Assembly: GCF_037201975.1 (NCBI RefSeq)
Contig: NZ_CP147520.1
Span: 7,192,001 to 7,256,000 of the forward strand
Length of the DNA: 64,000 nucleotides
From: Streptomyces sp. TG1A-60
GTDB taxonomy: Bacteria; Actinomycetota; Actinomycetes; Streptomycetales; Streptomycetaceae
Direction: 5' to 3'
The notes beneath the pieces are model-generated. The model was given only the letters and a program-made list of their open reading frames with translations, was not told where the DNA came from and made no database searches. Position numbers and translations under genes: made by a program. Shown here in pieces: positions 27,254 through 38,700 of this stretch (position 1 is its first letter; the number at the start of each line of letters is the position of its first letter).

Positions 27254-28413
27254 GGACGGTGGCCGTGGTGGGCGCCTCGCTGGCCGGGCTGTCGGCGGTG
27301 CGCTCACTGCGGAAGCAGGGCTACGACGGGCGGCTGGTCGTCATCGGAGACGAACTCCACCGCCCGTACGACCGGCCCCCGCTGTCCAAGGAGTTCCTGG
27401 CCGGCACCATCGGCGAGGCGGACCTCGCGCTGGAGACGGACGACGAGGACCTGCGGGCGGAGTGGCTGCTCGGCACTCGCGCCACCGGACTCGACCGCAC
27501 CGACCGCGCCGTCCGGCTCGCCGACGGCAGTGAGGTCCGCGCCGACGGCGTCGTCATCGCGACCGGCGCCGCCGCGCGCACCCTGCCCGGCTCCGAAGGG
27601 CTGGCCGGAGTGCACGTCGTGCGCACCTTGGACGACGCCCGCACGCTACGGGACGAACTGGCCCGTGGCGGACGGCTGGTGGTCATCGGCGGCGGATTCA
27701 TCGGCGCCGAGGTCGCCTCCACCGCATACGCCCTCGGGCTCGACGTGACGGTGGTCGAGGCGGCCCCGACACCGCTCGCCGGACCGCTCGGCGAGACCAT
27801 GGGCGCCATCGTCACCGCGCTCCACACGGACCACGGCGTACGGCTGCTGTGCGGCGTGGGCGTCAAGGGGCTGAGCGGTGAGCACCAGGTGGACGCCGTC
27901 CTGCTCCAGGACGGTCGCAGCATCCCCGCCGACATCGTCGTGGTCGGCGTGGGCGCACGACCGTGCGTCGAGTGGCTGGAGGGATCCGGCGTCGAGCTCG
28001 ACAACGGCGTCAAGTGCGGTTCCGACGGCCGCACCAGCCTGGCCGGCGTGGTCGCGGTCGGCGACTGCGCCAACTGGTACGACCCCCGTACGGGTGCGCA
28101 TCGCCGCGTCGAGCACTGGACCGGAGCCCTGGAGCGTCCCGCCGCCGCCGTCGCCACGCTGCTGGCGGGCGGAGCGGTGGAACCGGGCCTGCCCCGGCCG
28201 CCGTACTTCTGGTCGGACCAGTACGGCGTGAAGATCCAGTTCGTCGGCCACGCGGCCGGAGCCGACAGTGTGACGATCGAGGAAGGCTCGGCGGAGGACC
28301 GCAATGTCCTCGCCGTCTACCGGCGCGCCGGCGAGCCGGTCGCCGTGCTCGGGATGAACCAGCCGCGGCTGTTCACCCGCTGGCGCAAGCAACTGGCCCG
28401 CCCCGCTTCTTGA
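27250..28413 (+). CDS. FAD-dependent ferredoxin reductase
   Basis: A 387-residue NAD(P)H-rubredoxin/ferredoxin reductase-type flavoprotein. The FAD motif is VVGASLAGLSAVRSLR; RPYDRPPLSKEFLAG follows. The NAD motif is VVIGGGFIGAEVAS. The second FAD motif, GVVAVGDCANW, is normal, and a C-terminal reductase domain follows (YFWSDQYGVKIQFVGHA). The GTG start overlaps the ferredoxin stop. It would reduce the ferredoxin and complete a three-component Rieske oxygenase; this differs from Pseudomonas GbcB, a ferredoxin-reductase fusion. Confidence 0.9.
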   Translation: MRTVAVVGASLAGLSAVRSLRKQGYDGRLVVIGDELHRPYDRPPLSKEFLAGTIGEADLALETDDEDLRAEWLLGTRATGLDRTDRAVRLADGSEVRADGVVIATGAAARTLPGSEGLAGVHVVRTLDDARTLRDELARGGRLVVIGGGFIGAEVASTAYALGLDVTVVEAAPTPLAGPLGETMGAIVTALHTDHGVRLLCGVGVKGLSGEHQVDAVLLQDGRSIPADIVVVGVGARPCVEWLEGSGVELDNGVKCGSDGRTSLAGVVAVGDCANWYDPRTGAHRRVEHWTGALERPAAAVATLLAGGAVEPGLPRPPYFWSDQYGVKIQFVGHAAGADSVTIEEGSAEDRNVLAVYRRAGEPVAVLGMNQPRLFTRWRKQLARPAS

Positions 28414-28477
28414 CACCGCCCCTGATCCACCCCATGCTGCGGTTTCACATGGCACGCAGCGTTGCTCCATACACAAC
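28410..28477 (+). promoter_or_regulatory. Rieske oxygenase 1 promoter and composite operator
   Basis: TTGACA (28410-28415) overlaps the stop of the reductase gene; possible -10 CATGCT (28433-28438). Composite operator 28442-28477: GTTTCACATGGCACGCA and GTTGCTCCATACACAAC. Confidence 0.7.
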
Positions 28478-28543
28478 GCCGTCCGGAGTCGCTCTTCCCG
28501 GCGCGTGAATGACCGATCCACGACGTTTCCCGAGGAGTGCACC

Positions 28544-29674
28544 GTGACCTCGACCAGCCTGCCGGACAGTCTGATCGCTACTCTCCCCGGCTCCTTCTAC
28601 ACCGATCCCCAGATCTTCGCGCAGGAGCAGGAGCGCATATTCGAGTCCATGTGGTTCTGCGTCGCGCGCTCCTCCGACCTGGCGAAGCCCGGCGCCTTCC
28701 GGACCGTCGACGTGGGCCGTGAGAGCATCCTCGTCACCCGCGCGAGGGACAACGGCATCCGGGCGTTCTTCAACGTATGCCGGCACCGCGGCGCGCGGCT
28801 CTGCACGGAGGAGTCCGGCGAGGTCAAGCGGGCCTTCCAGTGTCCGTACCACGCCTGGACCTACGGCCTCGACGGCAAGCTCGTCGCGGCGCCCAACCTC
28901 ACCAAGATGCCCGACGTCGGCCGCACCGAGTACGGCCTGGCGAACGTGGCCACCCGCGAATGGCTCGGCTATGTCTGGGTCTGCCTGGCGGAGAACCCGC
29001 CCTCCTTCGAGGACGAGGTGATGGGCGAGGTCGTGGCCCGCCTCGGTGACGTGGACTCGATCGGGCACTACGACATCGAGAACCTGTCGGTCGGCAAGCG
29101 GTTCGTCTACGACGTGAAGGCGAACTGGAAGCTGATCATCGAGAACTTCATGGAGTGCTACCACTGCGCCACGATCCACCCGGAACTGACCGAGGTGCTG
29201 CCCGAGTTCGCCGACGGCTTCGCGGCGCAGTACTACGTCGGGCACGGGGCCGAGTTCGGTGAGGAGGTGCGGGGTTTCACCGTCGACGGCGGCGAGGGCC
29301 TGGACCGGATTCCCGGGGTGGCGGAGGAGCAGGACCGCCGCTACTACGCGATCACGGTCAGGCCGCAGGTGTTCATCAACCTGGTCCCCGATCACGTGAT
29401 CTTCCACCGGATGTATCCGATGGCGGCGGATCGCACGATCGTGGAGTGCGACTGGCTCTACCTTCCGCACGTCGTCGACAGCGGCAAGGACGTCAGCCGG
29501 TCGGTGGAGCTCTTCCACCGCGTCAACCAGCAGGACTTCGACGCCTGCGAGCGCACACAGCCCGGGATGAGCTCCCGGATGTACACCAAGGGCGGCGTCC
29601 TCGTCCCCAGCGAGCACCACATCGGTGCCTTCCACGACTGGGTGCACGAGCGCCTGGGCACGCACCAGCAGTAG
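28544..29674 (+). CDS. gbcA: Rieske oxygenase alpha subunit, probable glycine betaine demethylase (copy 1)
   Basis: A 376-residue aromatic-ring-hydroxylating-type oxygenase. Rieske ligands are in CRHRGARLC and FQCPYHAWTYGLDG. The mononuclear iron site is NFMECYHCATIHPEL, with two His. It resembles GbcA, which converts glycine betaine to dimethylglycine plus formaldehyde. GTG 28544 follows CGAGGAG. A second copy is at 48155; 29057-29577 is identical to it base for base. Context (dimethylglycine and sarcosine enzymes downstream) favours betaine, but other quaternary amines such as stachydrine or carnitine are not excluded. Confidence 0.87.
   Translation: MTSTSLPDSLIATLPGSFYTDPQIFAQEQERIFESMWFCVARSSDLAKPGAFRTVDVGRESILVTRARDNGIRAFFNVCRHRGARLCTEESGEVKRAFQCPYHAWTYGLDGKLVAAPNLTKMPDVGRTEYGLANVATREWLGYVWVCLAENPPSFEDEVMGEVVARLGDVDSIGHYDIENLSVGKRFVYDVKANWKLIIENFMECYHCATIHPELTEVLPEFADGFAAQYYVGHGAEFGEEVRGFTVDGGEGLDRIPGVAEEQDRRYYAITVRPQVFINLVPDHVIFHRMYPMAADRTIVECDWLYLPHVVDSGKDVSRSVELFHRVNQQDFDACERTQPGMSSRMYTKGGVLVPSEHHIGAFHDWVHERLGTHQQ
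29057..29577 (+). repeat. 521-bp identical tract, copy 1 (gene conversion)
   Basis: Identical, as far as I can read, to 48683-49203, at a constant offset of 19,626 bp. Identity stops abruptly at both ends, inside the two Rieske genes. Confidence 0.93.
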
Positions 29675-29687
29675 AAGGGGTGGGCGC

Positions 29688-30485
29688 TCAGCCCAGATAA
29701 CCCATCCGGTGGCTGATCTCCTCCGCGCCCTTGACCAGCACCGGAGCGAGCTCGTGCAGGCGCTCCTCGGAGAGCCGGTAGGAGGGGCCGGAGGCGCTCA
29801 CCGCCGCGACGACGTCACCGTCCCGGTTGCGAACCGGGGCGGCCAGGGCGTGGAGACCGAGCTCCAGCTCCTCCATGGCCCAGGCGTAGCCACGCTCCCG
29901 GGCCTCGGCGAGGTTCTTCTCGAGCTTCGTCTTCGCGGTGATGGTGTGCGGGGTGACCTTCTTCAGGCCGGTCTCGGTCAACAGTTCGGAACGGTCCCCG
30001 GCGGGCAGGTGGGCCAGCAGGATCTTGCCGCTCGACGTGGCGTGCAACGGGGTCAGCTGGCCGACCCAGTTCTGCGCGGTGATGGCCCCGGGGCCGCGCA
30101 CCTGGTAGAGGTTGACGGCGTAGTGCTCCTGCAGCACGGCGATGTTGACGGTCTCGCCGATCTCCTCGGCCAGGTCCTCGCAGACCGGGCGGCTCTGCTG
30201 GGTGATGTCGATGCGCCCCGTGACGGCGCCGGCCAGGCGTACTATGCCGAAGCCGAGGCGGTACTTGCCGCGCTCGCCCGCCTGCTCCACCAGGCCGCGC
30301 GCCTCCAGGGCGCCGAGCAGGCGGAACGCGGTGGACTTGTGAACATCAATCTCACCCGCCACCTCGCTGACGCCCGCCTCGCCGCGGTGGGCCAGGATCT
30401 CCAGGACACTGATGGCGCGGTCGACCGACTGCACTCCGCCGGTGTGTGAATTCGAGGTTCCGGTTTCCAGGTTGTAGTTGCTCAC
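29688..30485 (-). CDS. IclR-family regulator, likely regulator of the betaine locus
   Basis: A 265-residue IclR protein. The winged HTH covers about residues 18-80 (GGVQSVDRAISVLEILAHRG, then SEVAGEIDVHKSTAFRLLGAL). The ligand domain follows (SGKILLAHLPAG, RERGYAWAMEELELGLHALA, AAVSASGPSYRL). The GTG start is inside a composite operator and about six bases after a TATAGT -10, so the mRNA is probably leaderless. It lies at the centre of the locus, downstream of and converging with Rieske oxygenase 1, and is the only regulator gene between 24.8 and 52.5 kb. Effector unknown. Confidence 0.9.
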   Translation of the reverse strand: MSNYNLETGTSNSHTGGVQSVDRAISVLEILAHRGEAGVSEVAGEIDVHKSTAFRLLGALEARGLVEQAGERGKYRLGFGIVRLAGAVTGRIDITQQSRPVCEDLAEEIGETVNIAVLQEHYAVNLYQVRGPGAITAQNWVGQLTPLHATSSGKILLAHLPAGDRSELLTETGLKKVTPHTITAKTKLEKNLAEARERGYAWAMEELELGLHALAAPVRNRDGDVVAAVSASGPSYRLSEERLHELAPVLVKGAEEISHRMGYLG

Positions 30486-30522
30486 AACGCAACTATACCC
30501 ACAGTAAACAACGCTACTGCAA
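30477..30522 (-). promoter_or_regulatory. Leaderless iclR promoter with overlapping composite operator
   Basis: On the minus strand: TTGCAG (30522-30517), 19 bp, TATAGT (30497-30492), six bases, GTG start at 30485. Composite operator 30477-30512: GTTGCTCACAACGCAAC (a perfect GTTGC/GCAAC dyad over the start codon) and TACCCACAGTAAACAAC. This implies autoregulation. Confidence 0.7.
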
Positions 30523-30550
30523 GTAACGATGGCGAGACGAAGCCTTTATG

Positions 30551-30586
30551 GTTGCGTTATTCACTACTTGTTGCGTATTGTGATAC
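30551..30586. promoter_or_regulatory. 36-bp composite operator (second copy upstream of iclR)
   Basis: GTTGCGTTATTCACTAC and GTTGCGTATTGTGATAC, starts 19 bp apart, 66-102 bp upstream of the iclR start. No obvious -35 next to it; may aid cooperative binding. Confidence 0.6.
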
Positions 30587-30995
30587 TTTTGCGTGCCCGC
30601 GTTTCTGTGGCGCGATCGAGGCGGGGCGTCGCGCCGGCGTGCGCCCGAACGGCCTGGAGGCCCTGCGCGTCTGTGAGTGCTGTCCGTGAAGGCGGCCAGG
30701 GCGAGGTCCCCGCCCGAGTGCCGCCAGGTGTCGTCGTCACCGTACGGCGTCGCCGGTCAAGGGCCCGGAGTCGGTCCTCGGCCTCGCCGCCCGGCGCACG
30801 GGAGGCGGGCCCGCCCGCCGGGGTGTGCGAGGGGTGCTGCGCGGGCCGAGCGAGCAGGGCCGGCCCTTCACGTACGCCGGTCGGGCTTGCCCGGTGGGTG
30901 GAGCGCACCCGTGTGCTCCGCCCACCGGGCGTCGCCGTGTTCCAGCCCTCGTTCTCACCCGTTTTCCGGCCCGTTTCCCGGCGTCCCGGACCCCC
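30587..30995. other. Intergenic region between iclR and the dimethylglycine operon
   Basis: About 410 bp without a recognisable gene. It ends in a long hairpin (30889-30930). The minus strand at about 30670-30750 is open and could be eroded coding sequence, but I recognise no family. Confidence 0.45.
30889..30930. terminator. Long hairpin upstream of the dimethylglycine operon
   Basis: A 20-bp stem (30889-30908 with 30911-30930; 18 matches, the other two can wobble on the RNA) and a very short loop. It is about 65 bp before TTGACA at 30996, so it may insulate the operon from upstream transcription. Confidence 0.65.
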
Positions 30996-31062
30996 TTGAC
31001 ACCCACCTGCACGCCAGGCACATTGAGTTGCGCAACCTGAAGCATGTTGCGCAGACAGCAAC
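30996..31062 (+). promoter_or_regulatory. Dimethylglycine/sarcosine operon promoter and composite operator
   Basis: TTGACA (30996-31001), 17 bp, CACATT (31019-31024). Composite operator 31027-31062: GTTGCGCAACCTGAAGC and GTTGCGCAGACAGCAAC. First gene at 31102. Confidence 0.75.
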
Positions 31063-31065
31063 TGA

Positions 31066-33540
<2,475 letters not shown>

Positions 33541-33562
33541 CCGTGAGGAAGAGGTGCCGCAA

Positions 33563-34423
33563 GTGACCGCACAACGCCTCGACGGCAAGGCGACCGCCGC
33601 CGACATCCGTCGCGAACTCACCGAGCGCGTGGCCAAGCTGACCGCGACGACCGGCCGCCCGCCCGGGCTCGGCACCGTTTTGGTCGGTGACGATCCCGGC
33701 AGCCACACCTACGTCGCCGGAAAGCACCGGGACTGCGCGCAGGTGGGCATCGCCTCCCTCCGCCGGGAGCTGCCCGCCGACGCCGGCCAGCGGCAGGTCG
33801 AGGACGTCGTCGACGAACTCAACGCCGACCCGGCCTGCACCGGCTACATCGTCCAGCTCCCGCTCCCGCGCCACCTCGATGCCAACGCCGTACTGGAACG
33901 CATGGACCCCGCCAAGGACGCCGACGGCCTGCACCCCGTCAACCTCGGACGGCTCGCCCTCGGCGTCGAGGCCCCGCTGCCGTGCACCCCGCGCGGCATC
34001 GTCGAACTGCTCCGCCGGTACGACGTGCCGCTCGCCGGAGCGCGGGTCTGCGTGATCGGACGCGGCATCACCGTCGGCCGCCCCATCGGACTGCTGCTCA
34101 CGCGGCGCTCCGAGAACGCCACCGTCACCCTGTGCCACACCGGCACCAAGGGCCTCGCCTGGCATGTCCGCGAGGCGGACATCGTCATCGCTGCCGCCGG
34201 CTCACCCGGGCTGATCACCAAGGACATGCTGCGCCCCGGCGCGGCGGTCCTGGACGTCGGCATCACCCGCACCGACAACGGGCTGGTCGGCGACGTGCAC
34301 CCGGACGCCGCCCAGGCCGCCGGATGGCTCGCGCCCATGCCCGGCGGCGTGGGCCCCATGACCCGGGCCATGCTGCTCGCCAACGTCGTCGAGGCCGCCG
34401 AGAGAAACGCGAGCACCGTATGA
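33563..34423 (+). CDS. folD: Bifunctional methylene-THF dehydrogenase / cyclohydrolase FolD
   Basis: A 286-residue FolD, normal for the family. Catalytic Lys in [28 protein letters not shown] loop [28 protein letters not shown] near the end. It converts 5,10-methylene-THF to 10-formyl-THF. I use GTG 33563 (VTAQRLDGK), about nine bases after AAGAGG; an in-frame GTG at 33533 overlapping the previous stop is possible. Its place between dimethylglycine and sarcosine genes says that it handles folate-bound carbon from demethylation, probably as a second copy beside a housekeeping folD. Confidence 0.93.
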   Translation: MTAQRLDGKATAADIRRELTERVAKLTATTGRPPGLGTVLVGDDPGSHTYVAGKHRDCAQVGIASLRRELPADAGQRQVEDVVDELNADPACTGYIVQLPLPRHLDANAVLERMDPAKDADGLHPVNLGRLALGVEAPLPCTPRGIVELLRRYDVPLAGARVCVIGRGITVGRPIGLLLTRRSENATVTLCHTGTKGLAWHVREADIVIAAAGSPGLITKDMLRPGAAVLDVGITRTDNGLVGDVHPDAAQAAGWLAPMPGGVGPMTRAMLLANVVEAAERNASTV

Positions 34424-34457
34424 ACGCGCTGAACGCCCCTCTGGCTGGAGACACCCG

Positions 34458-35690
34458 ATGAGCCCCCGCACTCCCGGCGCCGAGCTCCCCGAGCACCCCG
34501 ACTGGCTGTGGCGCACGCCCGAGCCGAAGCGGTCGTACGACGTCGTCATCGTGGGCGGCGGCGGCCACGGCCTCGCCACCGCCCACTACCTGGCGAAGAA
34601 CCACGGCATCACGAACGTGGCGGTCCTGGAGAAGGGCTGGCTCGCGGGCGGCAACATGGCCCGCAACACCACCATCATCCGCTCCAACTACCTGTGGGAC
34701 GAGAGCGCCGGCATCTACGAGCACGCCCTCAAGCTGTGGGAGGGTCTGGCGGACGAACTCGACTACCCGATCCTGTTCTCCCAGCGCGGCGTGCTCAACC
34801 TCGCCCACAGCCTCCAGGACGTCCGCGACAGCGTGCGCCGCGTTGAGGCGAACCGGCTCAACGGCGTGGACGCCGAATGGCTGGACGCACAGCGGGTCAA
34901 GGAAGTCTGCCCGATCGTCAACATCTCCCCTGACGTGCGCTACCCGGTCCTGGGCGCCACCTACCAGCCGCGTGCCGGCATCGCCAAGCACGACCACGTC
35001 GCCTGGGGCCTGGCCCGCTCCGCCGACACCGCCGGCATCGACATCATCCAGAACTGCGAAGTCACCGGAGTGGACGTGGCCGGCGGCCGGGTGGTGGGAG
35101 TCCAGACCACGCTGGGCCCGATCGCGGCGGGCAAGGTGGCGCTCTGCTCGGCAGGCCACACCTCGGTCCTCGCTGCCATGGCCGGCATAGAACTCCCGCT
35201 GCAGAGCCACCCGTTGCAGGCCCTGGTCTCCGAGCTCCTGGAGCCGGTGCACCCGACGGTCGTGATGTCCAACGCGGTCCATGTGTACGTCAGCCAGGCA
35301 CACAAGGGCGAGCTGGTCATGGGCGCCGGCGTCGACGCGTACAACTCCTACACCCAGCGCGGCGCCTTCCACATCATCGAAGAGCAGATGTCCGCGGCCC
35401 TGGAACTCTTCCCCGTCTTCGCCCGCGCCCACGTGCTGCGCACCTGGGGCGGCATCGTCGACGTCAGCCCCGACGCCTCGCCGATCATCGGGCTCACCCC
35501 CGTCGACAACCTCTACCTCAACTGCGGCTGGGGCACCGGCGGGTTCAAGGCCACTCCCGGCGTCGGCTGGGTCTACGCCCACACCATCGCCCACGACACC
35601 CCCCACCCCCTCAACGCACCCTTCTCACTCGACCGATTCACCACCGGCGCGCTCGTCGACGAGCACGGCGCGGCGGCCGTGGCCCACTAG
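34458..35690 (+). CDS. soxB: Sarcosine oxidase beta subunit
   Basis: A 410-residue flavoprotein subunit of tetrameric sarcosine oxidase. [20 protein letters not shown] binds [21 protein letters not shown] and [18 protein letters not shown] are SoxB hallmarks. It holds the sarcosine site and covalent FMN at the interface with the alpha subunit. ATG 34458 follows CTGGAG. Directly followed (11 bp) by the fused soxDA gene. Confidence 0.95.
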   Translation: MSPRTPGAELPEHPDWLWRTPEPKRSYDVVIVGGGGHGLATAHYLAKNHGITNVAVLEKGWLAGGNMARNTTIIRSNYLWDESAGIYEHALKLWEGLADELDYPILFSQRGVLNLAHSLQDVRDSVRRVEANRLNGVDAEWLDAQRVKEVCPIVNISPDVRYPVLGATYQPRAGIAKHDHVAWGLARSADTAGIDIIQNCEVTGVDVAGGRVVGVQTTLGPIAAGKVALCSAGHTSVLAAMAGIELPLQSHPLQALVSELLEPVHPTVVMSNAVHVYVSQAHKGELVMGAGVDAYNSYTQRGAFHIIEEQMSAALELFPVFARAHVLRTWGGIVDVSPDASPIIGLTPVDNLYLNCGWGTGGFKATPGVGWVYAHTIAHDTPHPLNAPFSLDRFTTGALVDEHGAAAVAH

Positions 35691-35701
35691 GGAGCCGAAC
35701 C

Positions 35702-38700
35702 ATGCTGCTGATCCAGTGCCCGTGGTGCGGGCCCCGCGACGAGGCCGAGTTCCACTACGGCGGCCAGGCCCACGTGCCGTATCCGGAGGCCCCCGCGGCC
35801 CTCAGCGACGAGGAGTGGGCCCGCTACCTGTTCTTCCGCGACAACCCCAGGGGCCCCTTCGCCGAGCGCTGGAGCCACGAAGCGGGCTGCCGCCGCTGGT
35901 TCAACGCGGTACGGGACACGTCGACGAACGAGGTCCTGGCGGTGTACCGGGCGGGGGAGGAGCGTCCGGAACCTTCCGAGCCCCGTTCAGCGCGTTCAGC
36001 CCGTCCGGCGTTCGAGGACGAGGCCCCTTCAGGGCCGACGGCAGTCCAGGGGGCGGAGCCCCTTCAGGATGGGACGGGCAGGAGCGGCGGGGGCGCCGCA
36101 CCCATCAGCGGCTCCGCAACCGCGGGCCAGCCGTTCCGCCGTCCCACGCACGGCAGAATCGACCGCGACACCCCCCTCACCTTCACCTTCGACGGCACCG
36201 AGTACCAGGGCTACCGAGGCGACACCCTCGCCTCCGCCCTCCTCGCCAACGGAGTCATCCAGGCCGGCACCAGCATCAAGCTCGGCCGCCCCCGCGGCAT
36301 CTTCTCCGCCGGCGTGGAGGAGCCCAACGCGGTCGTCCAGATCGAGGAGCCCTTCCCGGAGCCCATGCTGCCCGCGACGACCGTCGAGCTCTACGACGGC
36401 CTCGTGGCAAGCAGTCTCCCCGGCCAGGGCCGCCTCGCCACGGAACCGGACCCCGCCCGGTACGACGCCGTACACGCCCACTGCGACCTGCTGGTCGTCG
36501 GCGCCGGCCCGGCAGGCCTCGCAGCCGCGGCGGCAGCCGCCCGCAGCGGCGCCCGCGTCATCCTCGCCGACGACCAGCCCGAGCCGGGCGGCAGCCTCCT
36601 GGGCACGGCCGAACACCTCGACTGGGTGGCGGAGACCGCCGGACGGCTCGAAGCCGAGCCCGAGGTGCGCGTACTGCGCCGCACCACCGTCTTCGGCTAC
36701 TACGACGACAACCACCTCCTGGCCGTCGAGCGCCGCACCAACCACCTGGGCGGCGAGGCCCCCGACAACGTCTCCCGCGAACGCGTCTGGCGCATCCGGG
36801 CCCGTCGCGTCGTCCTCGCCACCGGCGCCCACGAACGCTCCCTGGCCTTCGCGGACAACGACCGCCCCGGAGTGATGCTGGCCACCTCGGCCCGCACCCA
36901 CGTCAACCGCCACGGCGCCCTGCCCGGCCGCCACGCGGTCGTCTTCACCACCAACGACAGCGCCTACGCGGCAGCGCTGGACCTCCGCTCGGCGGGCGTG
37001 GACATCGCGGCGATCGTCGACACCCGCTCCGAGGCCGGTGAGTGGGCGGAGCGCGCCCGCTCGGTCGGCATCGAGGTACTGACCGGCCACGCCGTCATCG
37101 GCACGCAGGGGGAGGCACGCCTCACCGCCGTCACCGTCGCCCCGTACGGGGAGACCACCGGACGGCGCGCGTTCGCCGCCGACCTGCTGCTGGTCTCCGG
37201 CGGCTGGAGCCCGGTGGCGCACCTGTTCAGCCAGGCGGGCGGCAAGCTGCGCCATGACGAGACGCTGGGCTCCTTCGTCCCCGACACCTGCCGCCAGGCG
37301 GTCGAGGTGGCGGGCAGCGCGAGCGGCGTCCTCGACCTGGCCACGGTGCTGGCCCAGGGCGCGGCGGCCGGCGCCCGCGCCATCGAGGCCGAGGGCTACA
37401 CCGCCGAGGCACCCCGTCTCCCGGAGGTGGCCGCCCAGCCGCGGCAGACGCCGCCCATGCACGTGCACGTCGTCCCGGGCGCCTCGGACGGCCCCCGCTT
37501 CGTCGACCTCCAAAGGGACGTCACCGTGGACGACCTGGCCCGCGCGACCGGCGCCGGTCTGCGCTCGGTCGAGCACACCAAGCGCTACACCACGGCCGGC
37601 ACCGCGAACGACCAGGCCAAGACCTCCGGGATCCTGGCCGGTGGTGTCGTCGCCGAACTGCTCGGCGTGGACATCTCGGCACTCGGCACGACGACCTTCC
37701 GGCCGCCGTACACACCGGTCTCCTTCGCCGCGCTCGCGGGCCGCGACCGGGGCGCGCTGCACGACCCCGTCCGGACGACCGCCCTGCACGAGTGGCATGT
37801 CGCGCACGGCGCCCTGTTCGAGAACGTCGGCCAGTGGAAGCGCCCTTGGTACTACCCGCGCAACGGCGAGGACATGGAGGCCGCCGTCCTCCGCGAGTGC
37901 GCCGCCGCCCGCGAGAGCGTCGCCTTCATGGACGCCTCCACACTCGGCAAGATCGACGTCCAGGGCCCGGACGCCGGCGTCCTCCTCGACCGGCTCTACA
38001 CCAACATGATGAGCACCCTGAAGGTCGGCATGATCCGCTACGGCCTCATGTGCCGCCCGGACGGCATGGTCTTCGACGACGGGACGGTCATCCGCCTCGC
38101 CCAGGACCGCTTCCTGGTCACCACCACGACCGGCAACGCCGCAGCCGTGCTGGACTGGATGGAGGAATGGCTGCAGACCGAGTGGCCCGAGCTGAAGGTC
38201 CACTGCACGTCCGTGACCGAGCAGTGGGCCACGGTCGCCCTGGTCGGTCCGCGCTCCCGCGCGGTCCTGGGCGCACTCGCACCCCGACTGGCCGTCGCCA
38301 ACGAGGACTTCCCGTTCATGGCCTGGCGGGAGACGACCGTCGCCGGCATCGACGCGCGCGTGTGCCGCATCAGCTTCTCCGGCGAACTGGCCTACGAGAT
38401 CAACGTGTCGCCGTGGGAGGCCCTCACTCTGTGGGAGGCGCTGTACGAGGCCGGCACCCCCTACGGCATCACCCCGTACGGCACGGAGACCATGCACGTC
38501 CTGCGCGCGGAGAAGGGCTACCCCATCATCGGCCAGGACACCGACGGCACCGTCACCCCGCAGGACCTCGGCATGAGCTGGGTGGTGTCGAAGAAGAAGC
38601 CCGACTTCATCGGCAAGCGGTCCTACGCCCGTGCCGACACTGTCCGCGCCGACCGCAAGCACCTGGTGGGCCTGCTCCCCGAGGACCCGGGGGACTTCCT

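Noticed and set aside
30529..30999. Plus-strand frame between iclR and the dimethylglycine operon
   Set aside because: It starts inside the operator region, runs through a 20-bp hairpin and has low-complexity composition.
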